From NCBI GenBank assembly GCA_963520375.1, contig CAUQQF010000007.1:1-64000 (forward strand): a stretch of 64,000 nt of DNA, read 5' to 3'. This document shows, in pieces, positions 9,044-18,236 of the stretch. The stretch comes from JABCPE02 sp963520375. GTDB taxonomy: Bacteria; Bacteroidota; Bacteroidia; Flavobacteriales; Weeksellaceae. How positions within the stretch are numbered: the first letter of the stretch is position 1; each line of letters opens with the position of its first letter. A program made the translations under genes and the position numbers. A model generated the notes under the pieces. The model saw only the letters and a list, made by a program, of their open reading frames with translations. It did no database searches and had not been told where the DNA came from.

Positions 9044-9509
9044 AAAGATATGGCTATTCGCAGCATTGTGGTTTATTTCCATAGGTTGTTCTAGCGAGGG
9101 AGAAATCTATATGACCGAGGTGAATAATCTCTGGGGAAAGAATGATGCAAAGAAAATAGAGTTTGAAATCAAAGATTCTCAGTCTCCGAAAAATCTTATA
9201 TTTGTTGTAAGAAACAATAATGAATATCCTTACAATAACTTGTTTCTGATTTCTACTATTAAAGGAGAAAAGAATAAAGTTTTGAAAACAGATACGCTTC
9301 AGTATATTTTAGCAAAACCAAATGGAGAATGGTATGGAAGTGGTATAGGAGATGTTAAGGAAATTCTCGTTCAGTATAAAAATGAATACAAATTCCCTGC
9401 GAATGGTAAATATAAAGTGGAACTAAAACACGGAATGAGAACCGACCAGCTGAAGGGGATAGAGGATATAGGCATTAAAATAGAAAATATAAAAACAACA
9501 ACTCCGTAA
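9033..9509 (+). CDS. gldH: Gliding motility lipoprotein GldH
   Basis: 158-residue lipoprotein matching GldH, needed for gliding motility and associated with the Type IX secretion apparatus in Flavobacteriia. The signal peptide MGKKIWLFAALWFISIGC ends in a lipobox (SIGC), followed by a beta-rich domain with LWGKNDAKKIEFEI and NEYPYNNLFLIS. An in-frame ORF extends upstream to 8946 inside ricT, but the signal peptide places the true start at 9033 or the adjacent ATG at 9036, overlapping the ricT stop (ATGATGGGTAA). Presence of gldH does not prove gliding, because many non-gliding Weeksellaceae keep it. The PBP1A gene follows after 5 bases. Confidence 0.9.
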   Translation: MMGKKIWLFAALWFISIGCSSEGEIYMTEVNNLWGKNDAKKIEFEIKDSQSPKNLIFVVRNNNEYPYNNLFLISTIKGEKNKVLKTDTLQYILAKPNGEWYGSGIGDVKEILVQYKNEYKFPANGKYKVELKHGMRTDQLKGIEDIGIKIENIKTTTP

Positions 9510-9514
9510 CAAAC

Positions 9515-11848
9515 ATGGAAAACGAAAAAAAACTTCCCACAAAAAAGAAAAAATCTTATGTAGGAAGATGGATTAAGTTGATTTGGTTAGGATTTATAGG
9601 AACAGTTGCTGGCATAGTGGCTTTGTTCTTTTCTATTTCACAGGGTTTCCTAGGGGAGATGCCCGATATGAAAGATATAGAAAATCCAGATATCTATGTA
9701 GCATCAGAGATTATTTCTTCTGATGGAGTGGTTTTGGGTAAATTTGAGAAAGAAAAAACTCAGCCAGTTACTTATAATCAGCTTCCACCGTATTTGGTTT
9801 ATGCTCTTTATGCGAAGGAAGATGAGCGTTTCAAAGAGCATTCTGGGATAGACCTAAAATCCATAGTGAGAGCAGTCTATTTCCGAGGTGAAAGAGGGGG
9901 AGGTTCCACCATTACCCAGCAGTTAGCCAAGCTTTTATTTACAAAATCTGCAGCACAAAGTAAAAGAGAGAGAGTCTTTCAAAAACTGAAAGAATGGTCT
10001 GTGGCGGTAAGTTTGGAGAAAAGATATACCAAAGAGGAGATTATTACTTTGTATTTCAATAAGTTTGATTTCCTTTATAATGCCAATGGGATAGAGATGG
10101 CATCAAAGGTTTATTTCAATAAAAAAACCAAAGACCTTACTCTTTCCGAAGCGGCTACATTTGTAGCGATGCTGGAAAACCCAGTGAAAAACAATCCGCT
10201 TAGAAATTTGGAAAGAGCGACAGAGAGAAGAAATGTGGTTCTGAAACAAATGCTTGAGACTAAATACATAGACCAAGCGACCTATGATAAGGCTGTACAA
10301 GAGCCGATAAAAACTGATTATCAAAACATTAAAGGAATAGACCAAGGTTATTCTGCATATTACAAACATTATCTTCGTCAGGAAATTTCTACATACCTGA
10401 AAGATTATGAAAAGAAAACAGGAAAAGAACTGAACATATATAGAGATGGACTAAAAATATATGTTACCGTTGATTCCAAAATGCAGAAATATGCCAAAGA
10501 AGCGATAAAAGAACACTTGACCAATCTGCAGAAAAGTTTTGATAACGAACAAAAAAATAATAGAAAGAGACCTTTTTATCATATTTCTGACAAGCAGGTA
10601 AATGATATTATGATGGCTTCCGTGAAGAGAACAGGAAGATATAAACAACTTGCAGAGGCTGGTGTGTCAGAGGATTCTATCCTTATGGAGTTTAAGAAAC
10701 CTGTGAAAACATCTATCTTTACTTGGGAAGGAGAACAGGATGTGGAGATGTCTCCATGGGATTCTATCCGTTATCACAAGCAGATAGCACAGGCAGGACT
10801 TATGGCTATGGAACCTACGACAGGTGATATCAAGGCTTGGGTCGGAGGGATTAACTGGGAGCATTTCCAGTATGACCATGTGAAACAAGGGAAAAGACAG
10901 GTAGGTTCTACCTTTAAGCCTTTTGTGTATGCTACAGCGATTATAAATTTAGGAATGACACCATGTACACCTATTTCTAATGCATCTTACAGCAGAGGTT
11001 CTTGGCATGTAAAAGGTTCTGGCGGTATGCTTAGAATGAAAGATGGTCTTGCTCATTCCAAAAACCCGATAGCAGTCCGTTTGATGGAAGCGGCAGGTCC
11101 TAAAAATGTAATCCAATTAGCTAGAGATTTGGGGGTTACAGGCGAGATGACTCCTGATTTAGCGACAGCTTTGGGGTCTTCAGATATTACGATTTATGAG
11201 ATGCTTGGGGCTTATAGCACTTTTGCTAACTATGGAAATTATATAAAACCAGAGATGATTTGGCGTATCGAGGATGCCAACGGAAGGGTTATCAAGGAAG
11301 TAACAACAGAGGTCAGAGAAGTAATGAACCCTATACATGCCTATAGTATGATAGATATGATGAAAGGAGTAGCCAGCTATGGAACGGCATCTAGACAGCT
11401 TAGAAGTATGGGTATCAATGCAGAAATCGCTGGTAAAACAGGAACAACGCAGAAAAACTCAGATGGTTGGTTCATAGGGATAACTCCTAAATTAGCCACA
11501 GGTGTTTGGGTAGGCTGGGAAGATAGAGCAACCCACTTCTGGAGTACAGGAGAAGGGCAGGGGGCGAAAATGGCGCTTCCTATATGGGGGTATTTCATGA
11601 AGAGAATTTATGCTGATAAATCATTGAAAATCACGCAAGAAGATAAGTTTGAAAAACCATCCGACTGGAAAGGAGATTGTTCTGATTTGCAGGGGCTTGG
11701 AGGCTATGGAGATGAAGGAGGACTGCAGACAATAGATGAAATACAAAATCCTGATAGAGGAAAAGATAAATCAAAATCAAACCAAAATAGGGAAGAGGAT
11801 ATTGATAGTAGGATAAACCAAGGGGATGATATAGATTTTAATCAATAA
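9515..11848 (+). CDS. mrcA: Class A penicillin-binding protein 1A
   Basis: 777-residue bifunctional peptidoglycan synthase. A basic cytoplasmic tail (residues 1-20) and one membrane anchor (about 21-46) precede a GT51 glycosyltransferase domain (EDERFKEHSGID around 107; GGSTITQQLAK). The transpeptidase has all three motifs: STFK (catalytic Ser465, Lys468), SKN (515-517) and KTG (641-643). The last 70 residues are charged and rich in Asp, Lys and Asn. It polymerises and cross-links glycan strands on the periplasmic side. The ricT-gldH-PBP1A grouping with short gaps suggests one transcript; folE follows after 14 bases. Confidence 0.96.
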   Translation: MENEKKLPTKKKKSYVGRWIKLIWLGFIGTVAGIVALFFSISQGFLGEMPDMKDIENPDIYVASEIISSDGVVLGKFEKEKTQPVTYNQLPPYLVYALYAKEDERFKEHSGIDLKSIVRAVYFRGERGGGSTITQQLAKLLFTKSAAQSKRERVFQKLKEWSVAVSLEKRYTKEEIITLYFNKFDFLYNANGIEMASKVYFNKKTKDLTLSEAATFVAMLENPVKNNPLRNLERATERRNVVLKQMLETKYIDQATYDKAVQEPIKTDYQNIKGIDQGYSAYYKHYLRQEISTYLKDYEKKTGKELNIYRDGLKIYVTVDSKMQKYAKEAIKEHLTNLQKSFDNEQKNNRKRPFYHISDKQVNDIMMASVKRTGRYKQLAEAGVSEDSILMEFKKPVKTSIFTWEGEQDVEMSPWDSIRYHKQIAQAGLMAMEPTTGDIKAWVGGINWEHFQYDHVKQGKRQVGSTFKPFVYATAIINLGMTPCTPISNASYSRGSWHVKGSGGMLRMKDGLAHSKNPIAVRLMEAAGPKNVIQLARDLGVTGEMTPDLATALGSSDITIYEMLGAYSTFANYGNYIKPEMIWRIEDANGRVIKEVTTEVREVMNPIHAYSMIDMMKGVASYGTASRQLRSMGINAEIAGKTGTTQKNSDGWFIGITPKLATGVWVGWEDRATHFWSTGEGQGAKMALPIWGYFMKRIYADKSLKITQEDKFEKPSDWKGDCSDLQGLGGYGDEGGLQTIDEIQNPDRGKDKSKSNQNREEDIDSRINQGDDIDFNQ

Positions 11849-11862
11849 AAAATTAAATAGAA

Positions 11863-12528
11863 ATGACAGATTTCTCAGATATAGAAGATGATTTTTTTAC
11901 AGGCAAGGAACATACGCCTCTTCGTAAAGATGCTTTTCTGCTTTCACCTGATGAAAAGATAGAAAAGATAGAAAAACTTTTTGGGGAGATTATGCACACC
12001 CTTGGGCTGGATATGACAGATGACAGCCTGAAAGACTCTCCAAAAAGAGTCGCAAAGATGTATGTGAATGAGATTTTCGGTGGGCTTCTTCCTGAAAACA
12101 AACCAGGGATTTCTACCTTTAAAAATCAATACAGATACCGCCAGATGCTTGTAGAAAAAGATATCACGGTATATTCTTTCTGCGAACATCACTTTTTGCC
12201 TATCATCGGAAGAGCCCATGTAGCTTATATTTCTAATGGAGAGGTTATAGGATTGTCTAAAATCAATAGGATTGTAAATTACTACGCCAGTCGTCCGCAG
12301 GTTCAGGAGCGATTGACAATGCAGATTGTCCAAGCGATGAAAGAGGCTCTCGGAACGGAAGATGTGGCGTGTATCATAGATGCTAAACATCTTTGTGTAA
12401 ACTGTAGAGGGATAAAAGATACTGCCAGCAGCACTATCACAGCAGAACTCAGCGGATTGTTTAGAAAAAATCCTACAACACGAAAAGAATTCCTACACTA
12501 TGTGGGAAGCCATACAAAACTTGACTAA
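11863..12528 (+). CDS. folE: GTP cyclohydrolase I
   Basis: 221-residue type I GTP cyclohydrolase, converting GTP to 7,8-dihydroneopterin triphosphate, the first step of folate synthesis (and of queuosine precursor supply). The zinc/active-site signature FCEHHFLPIIGRAHVAYI carries Cys107 and His109-His110, and HLCVNCRGI supplies the second zinc Cys (178). The N-terminal 35 residues are acidic and variable, as in the family. The start 14 bases after PBP1A is preceded only by an A-rich leader, normal for this phylum. A pabB-pabC pair for another folate branch lies far away at 54350-55901. Confidence 0.96.
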   Translation: MTDFSDIEDDFFTGKEHTPLRKDAFLLSPDEKIEKIEKLFGEIMHTLGLDMTDDSLKDSPKRVAKMYVNEIFGGLLPENKPGISTFKNQYRYRQMLVEKDITVYSFCEHHFLPIIGRAHVAYISNGEVIGLSKINRIVNYYASRPQVQERLTMQIVQAMKEALGTEDVACIIDAKHLCVNCRGIKDTASSTITAELSGLFRKNPTTRKEFLHYVGSHTKLD

Positions 12529-12543
12529 AATTAAACCAAAGAG

Positions 12544-13842
12544 ATGAATATAGAACTTCAACAAAAACTAAACCTTGCCGTTCAAGCACAAAAAGAATGG
12601 CGAGAGGTAAGTTTTGAGAAAAGACAAGAATTACTAAAAAATTTATCTAAAAATATTCTTGAAAATCATGAGGAATACAGCCAAATGATTACTCGAGAAA
12701 TGCACAAGCCTATTTCCCAATCAAGAGGAGAGGTTAAGAAATGTGCACTGATGACCGACTACTATGTAGCTGCAGAGAATGTTCTAAAACCAGAGATTGT
12801 AGAAACGGAACTTTCTGCAAGTGAGGTTTATTACCAGCCAATGGGAGTTATTCTAGGAATTATGCCATGGAATTTCCCTTTCTGGCAGGCACTTCGTTTT
12901 GCTGTGCCGACTATTTTGGCAGGAAATGTTGTCCTTCTGAAACATGCTTCTATCTGTAAAGGTTCAGGAAGAGCTATAGAAGAATTATTCAAAAAATCAG
13001 GTTTTCCAGAAGGGATTTTGCAGAATATAGAGTATTCATATGCTGATATAGAGGAGCTTATAACAAATCCGCTGGTGAAAGGAGTGAGTCTTACAGGAAG
13101 CGAGGCAACGGGAAGAAAAATAGCATCTCTTGCAGGAGCGAATATTAAAAAATCATTGTTGGAATTAGGTGGGAACGATGCTTTTATCGTTTTAGATGAT
13201 ACAGATTTAGATAAAACCGCTAAGCAAGGTGCTGCGGCAAGGCTGAGAAACTGCGGACAGGCATGTACCTCAGCGAAAAGATTTATTATCCAAGAAAGCA
13301 TTTATGCCGAATTTTTGGAAAAACTAAAAGCAGAATACCAAAAATATGAATTGGGCGACCCATTCGATGATAAAACAGAATTAAGCGGACTGGCTTCAAA
13401 ATCCTTTGCGGATGAGCTTCAGCAGCAGTATGAAAAGGCTTTGGAGCATGGAGCAGAGATTATAATTCCGCTGGAGAGAGTGGATGATATTTCATTTAAA
13501 CCAGGGCTTATCAAAATGAATCTTGACAATCCGATGATTGATGAAGAGCTTTTTGGGCCGCTGGGAATGATTATTTCAGCAAAAGAAGACGAAGAAATTC
13601 TGAAAATAGCGAATAATACTAACTTCGGTTTAGGAAATTCCGTTTGGACTTCAAGTAAAGAGAGAGCTTATTTCTTTGCGGAAAATCTAGAATCAGGGAC
13701 AGTTTCTTTGAACAAGTTGATGACTTCTGACCCTCGTTTCCCATTTGGAGGAACGAAAAACTCTGGATACGGGCTGGAACTTTCTTTGAAAACCTTGAAG
13801 GAGTTCTGCGTAACGAAGAGTGTTTTCGGTGAAGTGAAATAA
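12544..13842 (+). CDS. NAD(P)-dependent aldehyde dehydrogenase, succinate-semialdehyde type
   Basis: 432-residue aldehyde dehydrogenase, a little short for the superfamily. Visible: MPWNFPFW in the cofactor-binding region, SLTGSEATGRKIA at the nucleotide turn, the general base Glu207 in LELGGNDAF, and the nucleophile Cys241 in NCGQACTSAKRF. The closest subgroup by pattern is the YneI/Sad-like succinate-semialdehyde dehydrogenases, but the substrate cannot be read from sequence. It follows folE by 15 bases and ends before a strong hairpin at 13864. There is no metabolic link to folE that I can see; it may simply be the last gene of the transcript. Confidence 0.9.
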   Translation: MNIELQQKLNLAVQAQKEWREVSFEKRQELLKNLSKNILENHEEYSQMITREMHKPISQSRGEVKKCALMTDYYVAAENVLKPEIVETELSASEVYYQPMGVILGIMPWNFPFWQALRFAVPTILAGNVVLLKHASICKGSGRAIEELFKKSGFPEGILQNIEYSYADIEELITNPLVKGVSLTGSEATGRKIASLAGANIKKSLLELGGNDAFIVLDDTDLDKTAKQGAAARLRNCGQACTSAKRFIIQESIYAEFLEKLKAEYQKYELGDPFDDKTELSGLASKSFADELQQQYEKALEHGAEIIIPLERVDDISFKPGLIKMNLDNPMIDEELFGPLGMIISAKEDEEILKIANNTNFGLGNSVWTSSKERAYFFAENLESGTVSLNKLMTSDPRFPFGGTKNSGYGLELSLKTLKEFCVTKSVFGEVK

Positions 13843-13863
13843 TTTTACTTTCAAATAAAAATA

Positions 13864-13891
13864 AAAAAACCGCTTGAAAAAGCGGTTTTTT
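13864..13891. terminator. Bidirectional rho-independent terminator
   Basis: A 12-bp perfect stem AAAAAACCGCTT / AAGCGGTTTTTT with a GAAA loop. It serves the aldehyde dehydrogenase gene on the plus strand and the DUF5689 gene on the minus strand, which converge here. Confidence 0.9.
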
Positions 13892-13905
13892 TATTTAATG
13901 GTATT

Positions 13906-15303
13906 TTACTCTATTTTGATATTATCTATCTGAATAGTCGTAGTTGGCAGGGTTCCGCCTCCATGATATTCAAAGATGATAAATCCATTTCCTGTAAGCG
14001 TGGAAGGTTTTATCCAATGTCCACTGTTGGTGAAGGTTGCAGGATAATTAGTATTATTAGAAGAAATAGTAAATGCGCTGGTGATGTCTGTCAGTGTGGC
14101 ATTTAGGATATTTCCTGAAGGCTGATAGTCTGTAGAATAATAGACTTTCAGAACATTCCCGTTATAGTGCCCATCTTTAGTATCAAAGGAGAATTTGGTC
14201 ATATTGGAGAAATTAACAGGCACGATGAACATCGTTTTAGATTCTGGTTTAGCACCTGTAGCACCGAAACCAAGGCTAAGGTATTTGTTTCCAGAATGGC
14301 TGGATACTCTCCAATATCTATTCCCTAATACAGGATCGTTAATGTATTTAGGAAACGCCTCAGAAGAAGCTCCTGTATTATAAGATTCGAAGTTTTCAGT
14401 AGTTCCCGCACCAGCATAGACGATGGCTGTTCCACCTTTTGCAGGAGCAGTGTCTACTCTTTCCTGTGTGAAATTCACATCGCTGGTGCTTCTTATCAGC
14501 ATTTGATAAGTGGTGTTGTATTTACTTACCACGAAAGTGATACTTCCCTTCCCAGTAGGAAGTTTGTCTTTTCCAAAGTCAGCAAATTTAGATGTTCTCA
14601 GAATAGCCGTTTTTCCACTTGCATCTACTAACTCTCTGTTAGTATCAGTATTAGAAGAAACATCTACATAGGTTTTAGGACCATTAGGAACTAAAATTTC
14701 GCTGTCCGCAAACTGCACATTTGGAACAGTTACCAGCTTGTTGATATGCTGAGCTTGTTTAGCTTCATCTAAATTAGCCAAAGCCAAAGGAACAAGGTTC
14801 GCAATGTCCGCTCTTCCGTTATTACACACTATAGAAAGGTAGTTTCCAAGGGAAGACGAAGGGATTTTTCCAACGGTATATTGTGCATCTGTGACACCTA
14901 ATTTCGTTACACCTTTATCCACTCTTAAAATCAAACCTTTAGCATTGATTCTAATATGAGTTCCCACAGGAAAATCTGTGTAGCTGTGTGTTTTTTCAAT
15001 TTCTATTTGAAGTCCCACAGTAGGGTTTTCTGGTTTGTCTTGGAAAACGATAGTTTTGTAGAAATTGCCCTTTTCATCGGAAGAAATCACATATCCATCG
15101 AAGATTTGGTCATCAGTGATAGTCAGGGCACTGCCATTACTCGGAGCCAATGCCGCAAAGGCTGCCATAGTAGTGTTAGTATCCCCAAACTTATTGGTAC
15201 ATGTAATATCTGGAATACTCCAGTCATCTTTTCTTACGCAGGAAGTGGTAATTCCGAATAACAATAAAGCTCCTACAACCTGTTTTAGATATACTCTTTT
15301 CAT
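13906..15303 (-). CDS. DUF5689 / choice-of-anchor J lipoprotein
   Basis: 465-residue predicted outer-membrane lipoprotein. The signal peptide ends in GITTSC (Cys22). The central part (about 45-280) matches the DUF5689 pattern of Bacteroidota surface proteins, with OB-fold-like strands (DGYVISSDEKGNFYKTIVFQD). The C-terminal 160 residues (ENFESYNTGASSEAFPKY onward) look like a choice-of-anchor J jelly-roll domain. It is 28 bases downstream of a TonB-dependent receptor on the same strand, the SusD-like position, and a secreted endonuclease-fold gene diverges beyond that. It may be the surface partner of the receptor; the ligand is unknown. Confidence 0.82.
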   Translation of the reverse strand: MKRVYLKQVVGALLLFGITTSCVRKDDWSIPDITCTNKFGDTNTTMAAFAALAPSNGSALTITDDQIFDGYVISSDEKGNFYKTIVFQDKPENPTVGLQIEIEKTHSYTDFPVGTHIRINAKGLILRVDKGVTKLGVTDAQYTVGKIPSSSLGNYLSIVCNNGRADIANLVPLALANLDEAKQAQHINKLVTVPNVQFADSEILVPNGPKTYVDVSSNTDTNRELVDASGKTAILRTSKFADFGKDKLPTGKGSITFVVSKYNTTYQMLIRSTSDVNFTQERVDTAPAKGGTAIVYAGAGTTENFESYNTGASSEAFPKYINDPVLGNRYWRVSSHSGNKYLSLGFGATGAKPESKTMFIVPVNFSNMTKFSFDTKDGHYNGNVLKVYYSTDYQPSGNILNATLTDITSAFTISSNNTNYPATFTNSGHWIKPSTLTGNGFIIFEYHGGGTLPTTTIQIDNIKIE

Positions 15304-15331
15304 TTTTATATATTTTTTTAAGAATTACTAA

Positions 15332-18088
15332 TTAAAATCTAAATTGAACATTTATGAAATAAGACCTTCCCTGTGCATACCAATATTTAGGTGCGAAAGG
15401 AGGATATTGTTTGTCAAAATCCGCTGCAAAATCTCTGTAAGAGGCTTTTCTTGTCTGCTCGAATCCGCCTGTGATGTAGTTCTTGTTGTTCAGCAAGTTA
15501 TTCACCGAAGCAGAAACCATCAGATAATATTTACCAAAGAGCCAAGATTTCCCTGCATTTACATTGACAAAGAATGCAGAAGACAGTTGTTTTTGGCGGA
15601 GAACTCTTCTCAGTTCCGCTTCATCAAGCCCTGGGTATGGATCCCCTGTAGAAGGATTGGTAATGAAATATTGAGTTCTGATAAGTGCCGCTGGGTCTAA
15701 ATAAGAATTGTCAAAATAGTTCCAGTTCGCTCCTACCCACCAGTATTTAGGGTTATTATATCTAAATCCTAGAGAGAATGCAGTCTGAGGCGTTCCTCCT
15801 TGTCTGTAGTTTTTGATATAGGCATCCCCAATGTAGGTATAAGTAGTTCCTCCAGAAGCGCCCACGGCATCGGAACTGAAATATAATTTAGGATTGTTAT
15901 TATAAACATATTCGCCGTAGCTTGCCAGCCCTTGTAGTGAGAGCGTAGAAGTTACTTTTACTTCCAGTCCTAGTTCCAGTCCTCGGTTTTGTCGTTTCAT
16001 ATCCTTCATCACCTGCGTGAAGAATGCGCCATTAGTTACACCTTGTAAAACTGAGCCATCAGCGAAGAAACGCTGAACATTGGTTTCGTTTTCAGAGTTG
16101 ATGATGTATCCGCTCAGCCTTGCTTTTACGAAAGGCGTAGAAAGCACATAGCTGAGGTCATTAGCATTGATAAACATACTTCTCATGCCTGCTACTACAG
16201 ATGAATTTACCCTTGGGTTAAAGAATAAATCTTCCATGAAAGGCGCTTGGGAATAGGCCGTTCCGTTATAAACCAAGAAGTTTCGTCCATTGATTTTATA
16301 GACAACCTGCCCTTTTAGTCCAAAATTAGTAAATTCATAATCTTTACTTCTTCCATAAGAATCTGGATACAGATAATGCTGGAATTTACCATCTCGGTAC
16401 GAAGTAGAATAGCTGAAAAGTCCTCCCACAAAAACATCAAACTTGCCTATGGAGAATTTCAGTGATGGATTTACTTTTACTTCTTGTCTTCCGAAAGTGT
16501 AGTCATAGCTTATTTTATCACCTACGCCCTTGTGGGTATCTGTTTCGTATTCGTTGTATTTTCCGCTTCCATTTCTCTTGTAAGGGTCTTTGTTCAGAGC
16601 ATACTGACCTCCTAGTAGGTCTTTTATTTCTCTGTATTGGTCAGATTTGTAGTTTTGATAAGAAACATTTAGGATAAATCTTGTCTTATCATTAAAGTTG
16701 TGCGTGAAATGTGTGGAAAGATTCCAAATTTTGTCATCATTCACATCATCTACCAAATAGAATATTGACCGCCCTTCGTAGCTAAGGTTAGCGTGATAAA
16801 ATCTATTCCAATCTATCTGAGATACAGAAGGATTGTCATTTATCCAGTTTTGAAGAACATTGTCATACTCTGCCTTTCCAATATAGTAGCTTGGCAGGTT
16901 TTTAAAATAAGTAGGCGAAGGGTTTTGGGCTTTGTGCCAATCTAATCGCGAAGATTTTACTTTCCCAAACTGATAGGAAAGCGTCGTCCAAAGTTCCGTT
17001 TTCTTATTGATTTTCCAATAATCTGTTAGCTGGAAAATAGGCTGAAAACCTCGTTTTACTCTCTCGCTTCTTTTTTCGCCATCCTGCCATCCCCAGTAGG
17101 AGTTGTAGTAGATTCCTTTGTAGTCATAGACTTCCTGCGTGTTAGGGCTGGATGTAGCTCTTCTATATGGGTTTCCTACCATATTGAGCGTGAGGGTGTG
17201 TTTGTCATTAATTTTCTTTTCCACCCCTAAATATGCCGCATAGGAATCATAGAATGTTCCTTCTTGTATGCCTTCTTTTGCCCATCTTCTGCTGACCATC
17301 CCTGTGAAAGCCCAGCCATTTTTGTTCATTCCCGAAGTGTATCGGTAAGAGAGCCTGTGGCGGTAGTTTCTATTCGTAAGCGAGTAAGTCAGCTGGCTTC
17401 CTTTTCTGTATTCGCTCGCCTTTGTGTTTTTATAAATTACAGAGCTGACACTTCCGAAAGCGTATTCAGATGGCGAGTGGTTGGTGGCAACCTCTGGATA
17501 ACGAGTAATCTCGTTCAGTCCTCCCCAGCTGCTGAAATCTATATTTCCATTGTTTTGTTTTGACATGGACACGCCGTTGAACATCATTTCCCCAGACCTG
17601 CTGTCTAAGCCTCTCGGGCGGAACCAGTAAATTCCCAAATCATACCCCGCGATTCTGTTGAAAATATCCTGCGAAGACTGCAGCAGTCCCACAGTGGTCT
17701 GAAGTGAACTGTTGTCATCATCATTGTCACTATCGCTGTCCAGTAGAGTGAAGCCTTGTTCAGTAGAGTTATAAAGAACTGAATTTAAGACAATAACGCC
17801 CAAATCCTTTCTTTTTTCTCCCTCCTGCACACTGAAATCAATGGTCTTGGTTTCGTAATTATTTTTAAAGACAACAATCTGATAATTACCAGGTTTCAAA
17901 TCTACAAACTGGAAATACCCGATTTTGTCTGCAATCATATTCTCCTCCGAGCCTTTCATGTCTACTTCAGCTCGTTCCACAGGCTTGCCTTTCTCATCTT
18001 TTATATAAGCGTAAACCGTGGTTTGTGCGTTACAGAAGTGCATTGCAGCAACTGTAAAACCGCAAATCAAGACAGATTTTTTAAACAT
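15332..18088 (-). CDS. TonB-dependent outer-membrane receptor with carboxypeptidase-regulatory-like domain
   Basis: 918-residue TonB-dependent receptor. Signal peptide (MFKKSVLICGFTVAAMHFCNAQ), then a CarboxypepD_reg-like beta-sandwich (about 24-105; TVYAYIKDEKGKPVERAEV), an acidic linker (DSDSDNDDDNSS near 118-130), a plug domain (about 135-240) and a beta-barrel of about 650 residues rich in aromatics, ending in the C-terminal Phe (YFINVQFRF) typical of outer-membrane barrels. It imports an unknown ligand using TonB/ExbB energy. Together with the downstream DUF5689 lipoprotein it forms a SusC/SusD-like pair. The divergent neighbour encodes a secreted nuclease/phosphatase-fold enzyme, so nucleic-acid or phosphate-ester scavenging is possible. 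Confidence 0.92.
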   Translation of the reverse strand: MFKKSVLICGFTVAAMHFCNAQTTVYAYIKDEKGKPVERAEVDMKGSEENMIADKIGYFQFVDLKPGNYQIVVFKNNYETKTIDFSVQEGEKRKDLGVIVLNSVLYNSTEQGFTLLDSDSDNDDDNSSLQTTVGLLQSSQDIFNRIAGYDLGIYWFRPRGLDSRSGEMMFNGVSMSKQNNGNIDFSSWGGLNEITRYPEVATNHSPSEYAFGSVSSVIYKNTKASEYRKGSQLTYSLTNRNYRHRLSYRYTSGMNKNGWAFTGMVSRRWAKEGIQEGTFYDSYAAYLGVEKKINDKHTLTLNMVGNPYRRATSSPNTQEVYDYKGIYYNSYWGWQDGEKRSERVKRGFQPIFQLTDYWKINKKTELWTTLSYQFGKVKSSRLDWHKAQNPSPTYFKNLPSYYIGKAEYDNVLQNWINDNPSVSQIDWNRFYHANLSYEGRSIFYLVDDVNDDKIWNLSTHFTHNFNDKTRFILNVSYQNYKSDQYREIKDLLGGQYALNKDPYKRNGSGKYNEYETDTHKGVGDKISYDYTFGRQEVKVNPSLKFSIGKFDVFVGGLFSYSTSYRDGKFQHYLYPDSYGRSKDYEFTNFGLKGQVVYKINGRNFLVYNGTAYSQAPFMEDLFFNPRVNSSVVAGMRSMFINANDLSYVLSTPFVKARLSGYIINSENETNVQRFFADGSVLQGVTNGAFFTQVMKDMKRQNRGLELGLEVKVTSTLSLQGLASYGEYVYNNNPKLYFSSDAVGASGGTTYTYIGDAYIKNYRQGGTPQTAFSLGFRYNNPKYWWVGANWNYFDNSYLDPAALIRTQYFITNPSTGDPYPGLDEAELRRVLRQKQLSSAFFVNVNAGKSWLFGKYYLMVSASVNNLLNNKNYITGGFEQTRKASYRDFAADFDKQYPPFAPKYWYAQGRSYFINVQFRF

Positions 18089-18236
18089 TTTCTAATCTAA
18101 TTTAACAAGTTTTAACAAAAATAGACTTAAAGTTTAATTAAAACGAATATAACGATATGAAATAAATCATATCAATTTCTTTTCCTAAATGAAAAGAAAA
18201 ATCTAAATTTATCGGCTTTTAACAAAGAAAGTTATC

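Noticed and set aside
8842..9066. Phe/Leu-rich minus-strand ORF
   Set aside because: It is the complement of the Lys/Asn-rich ricT tail, an artefact of AAA/TTT composition.
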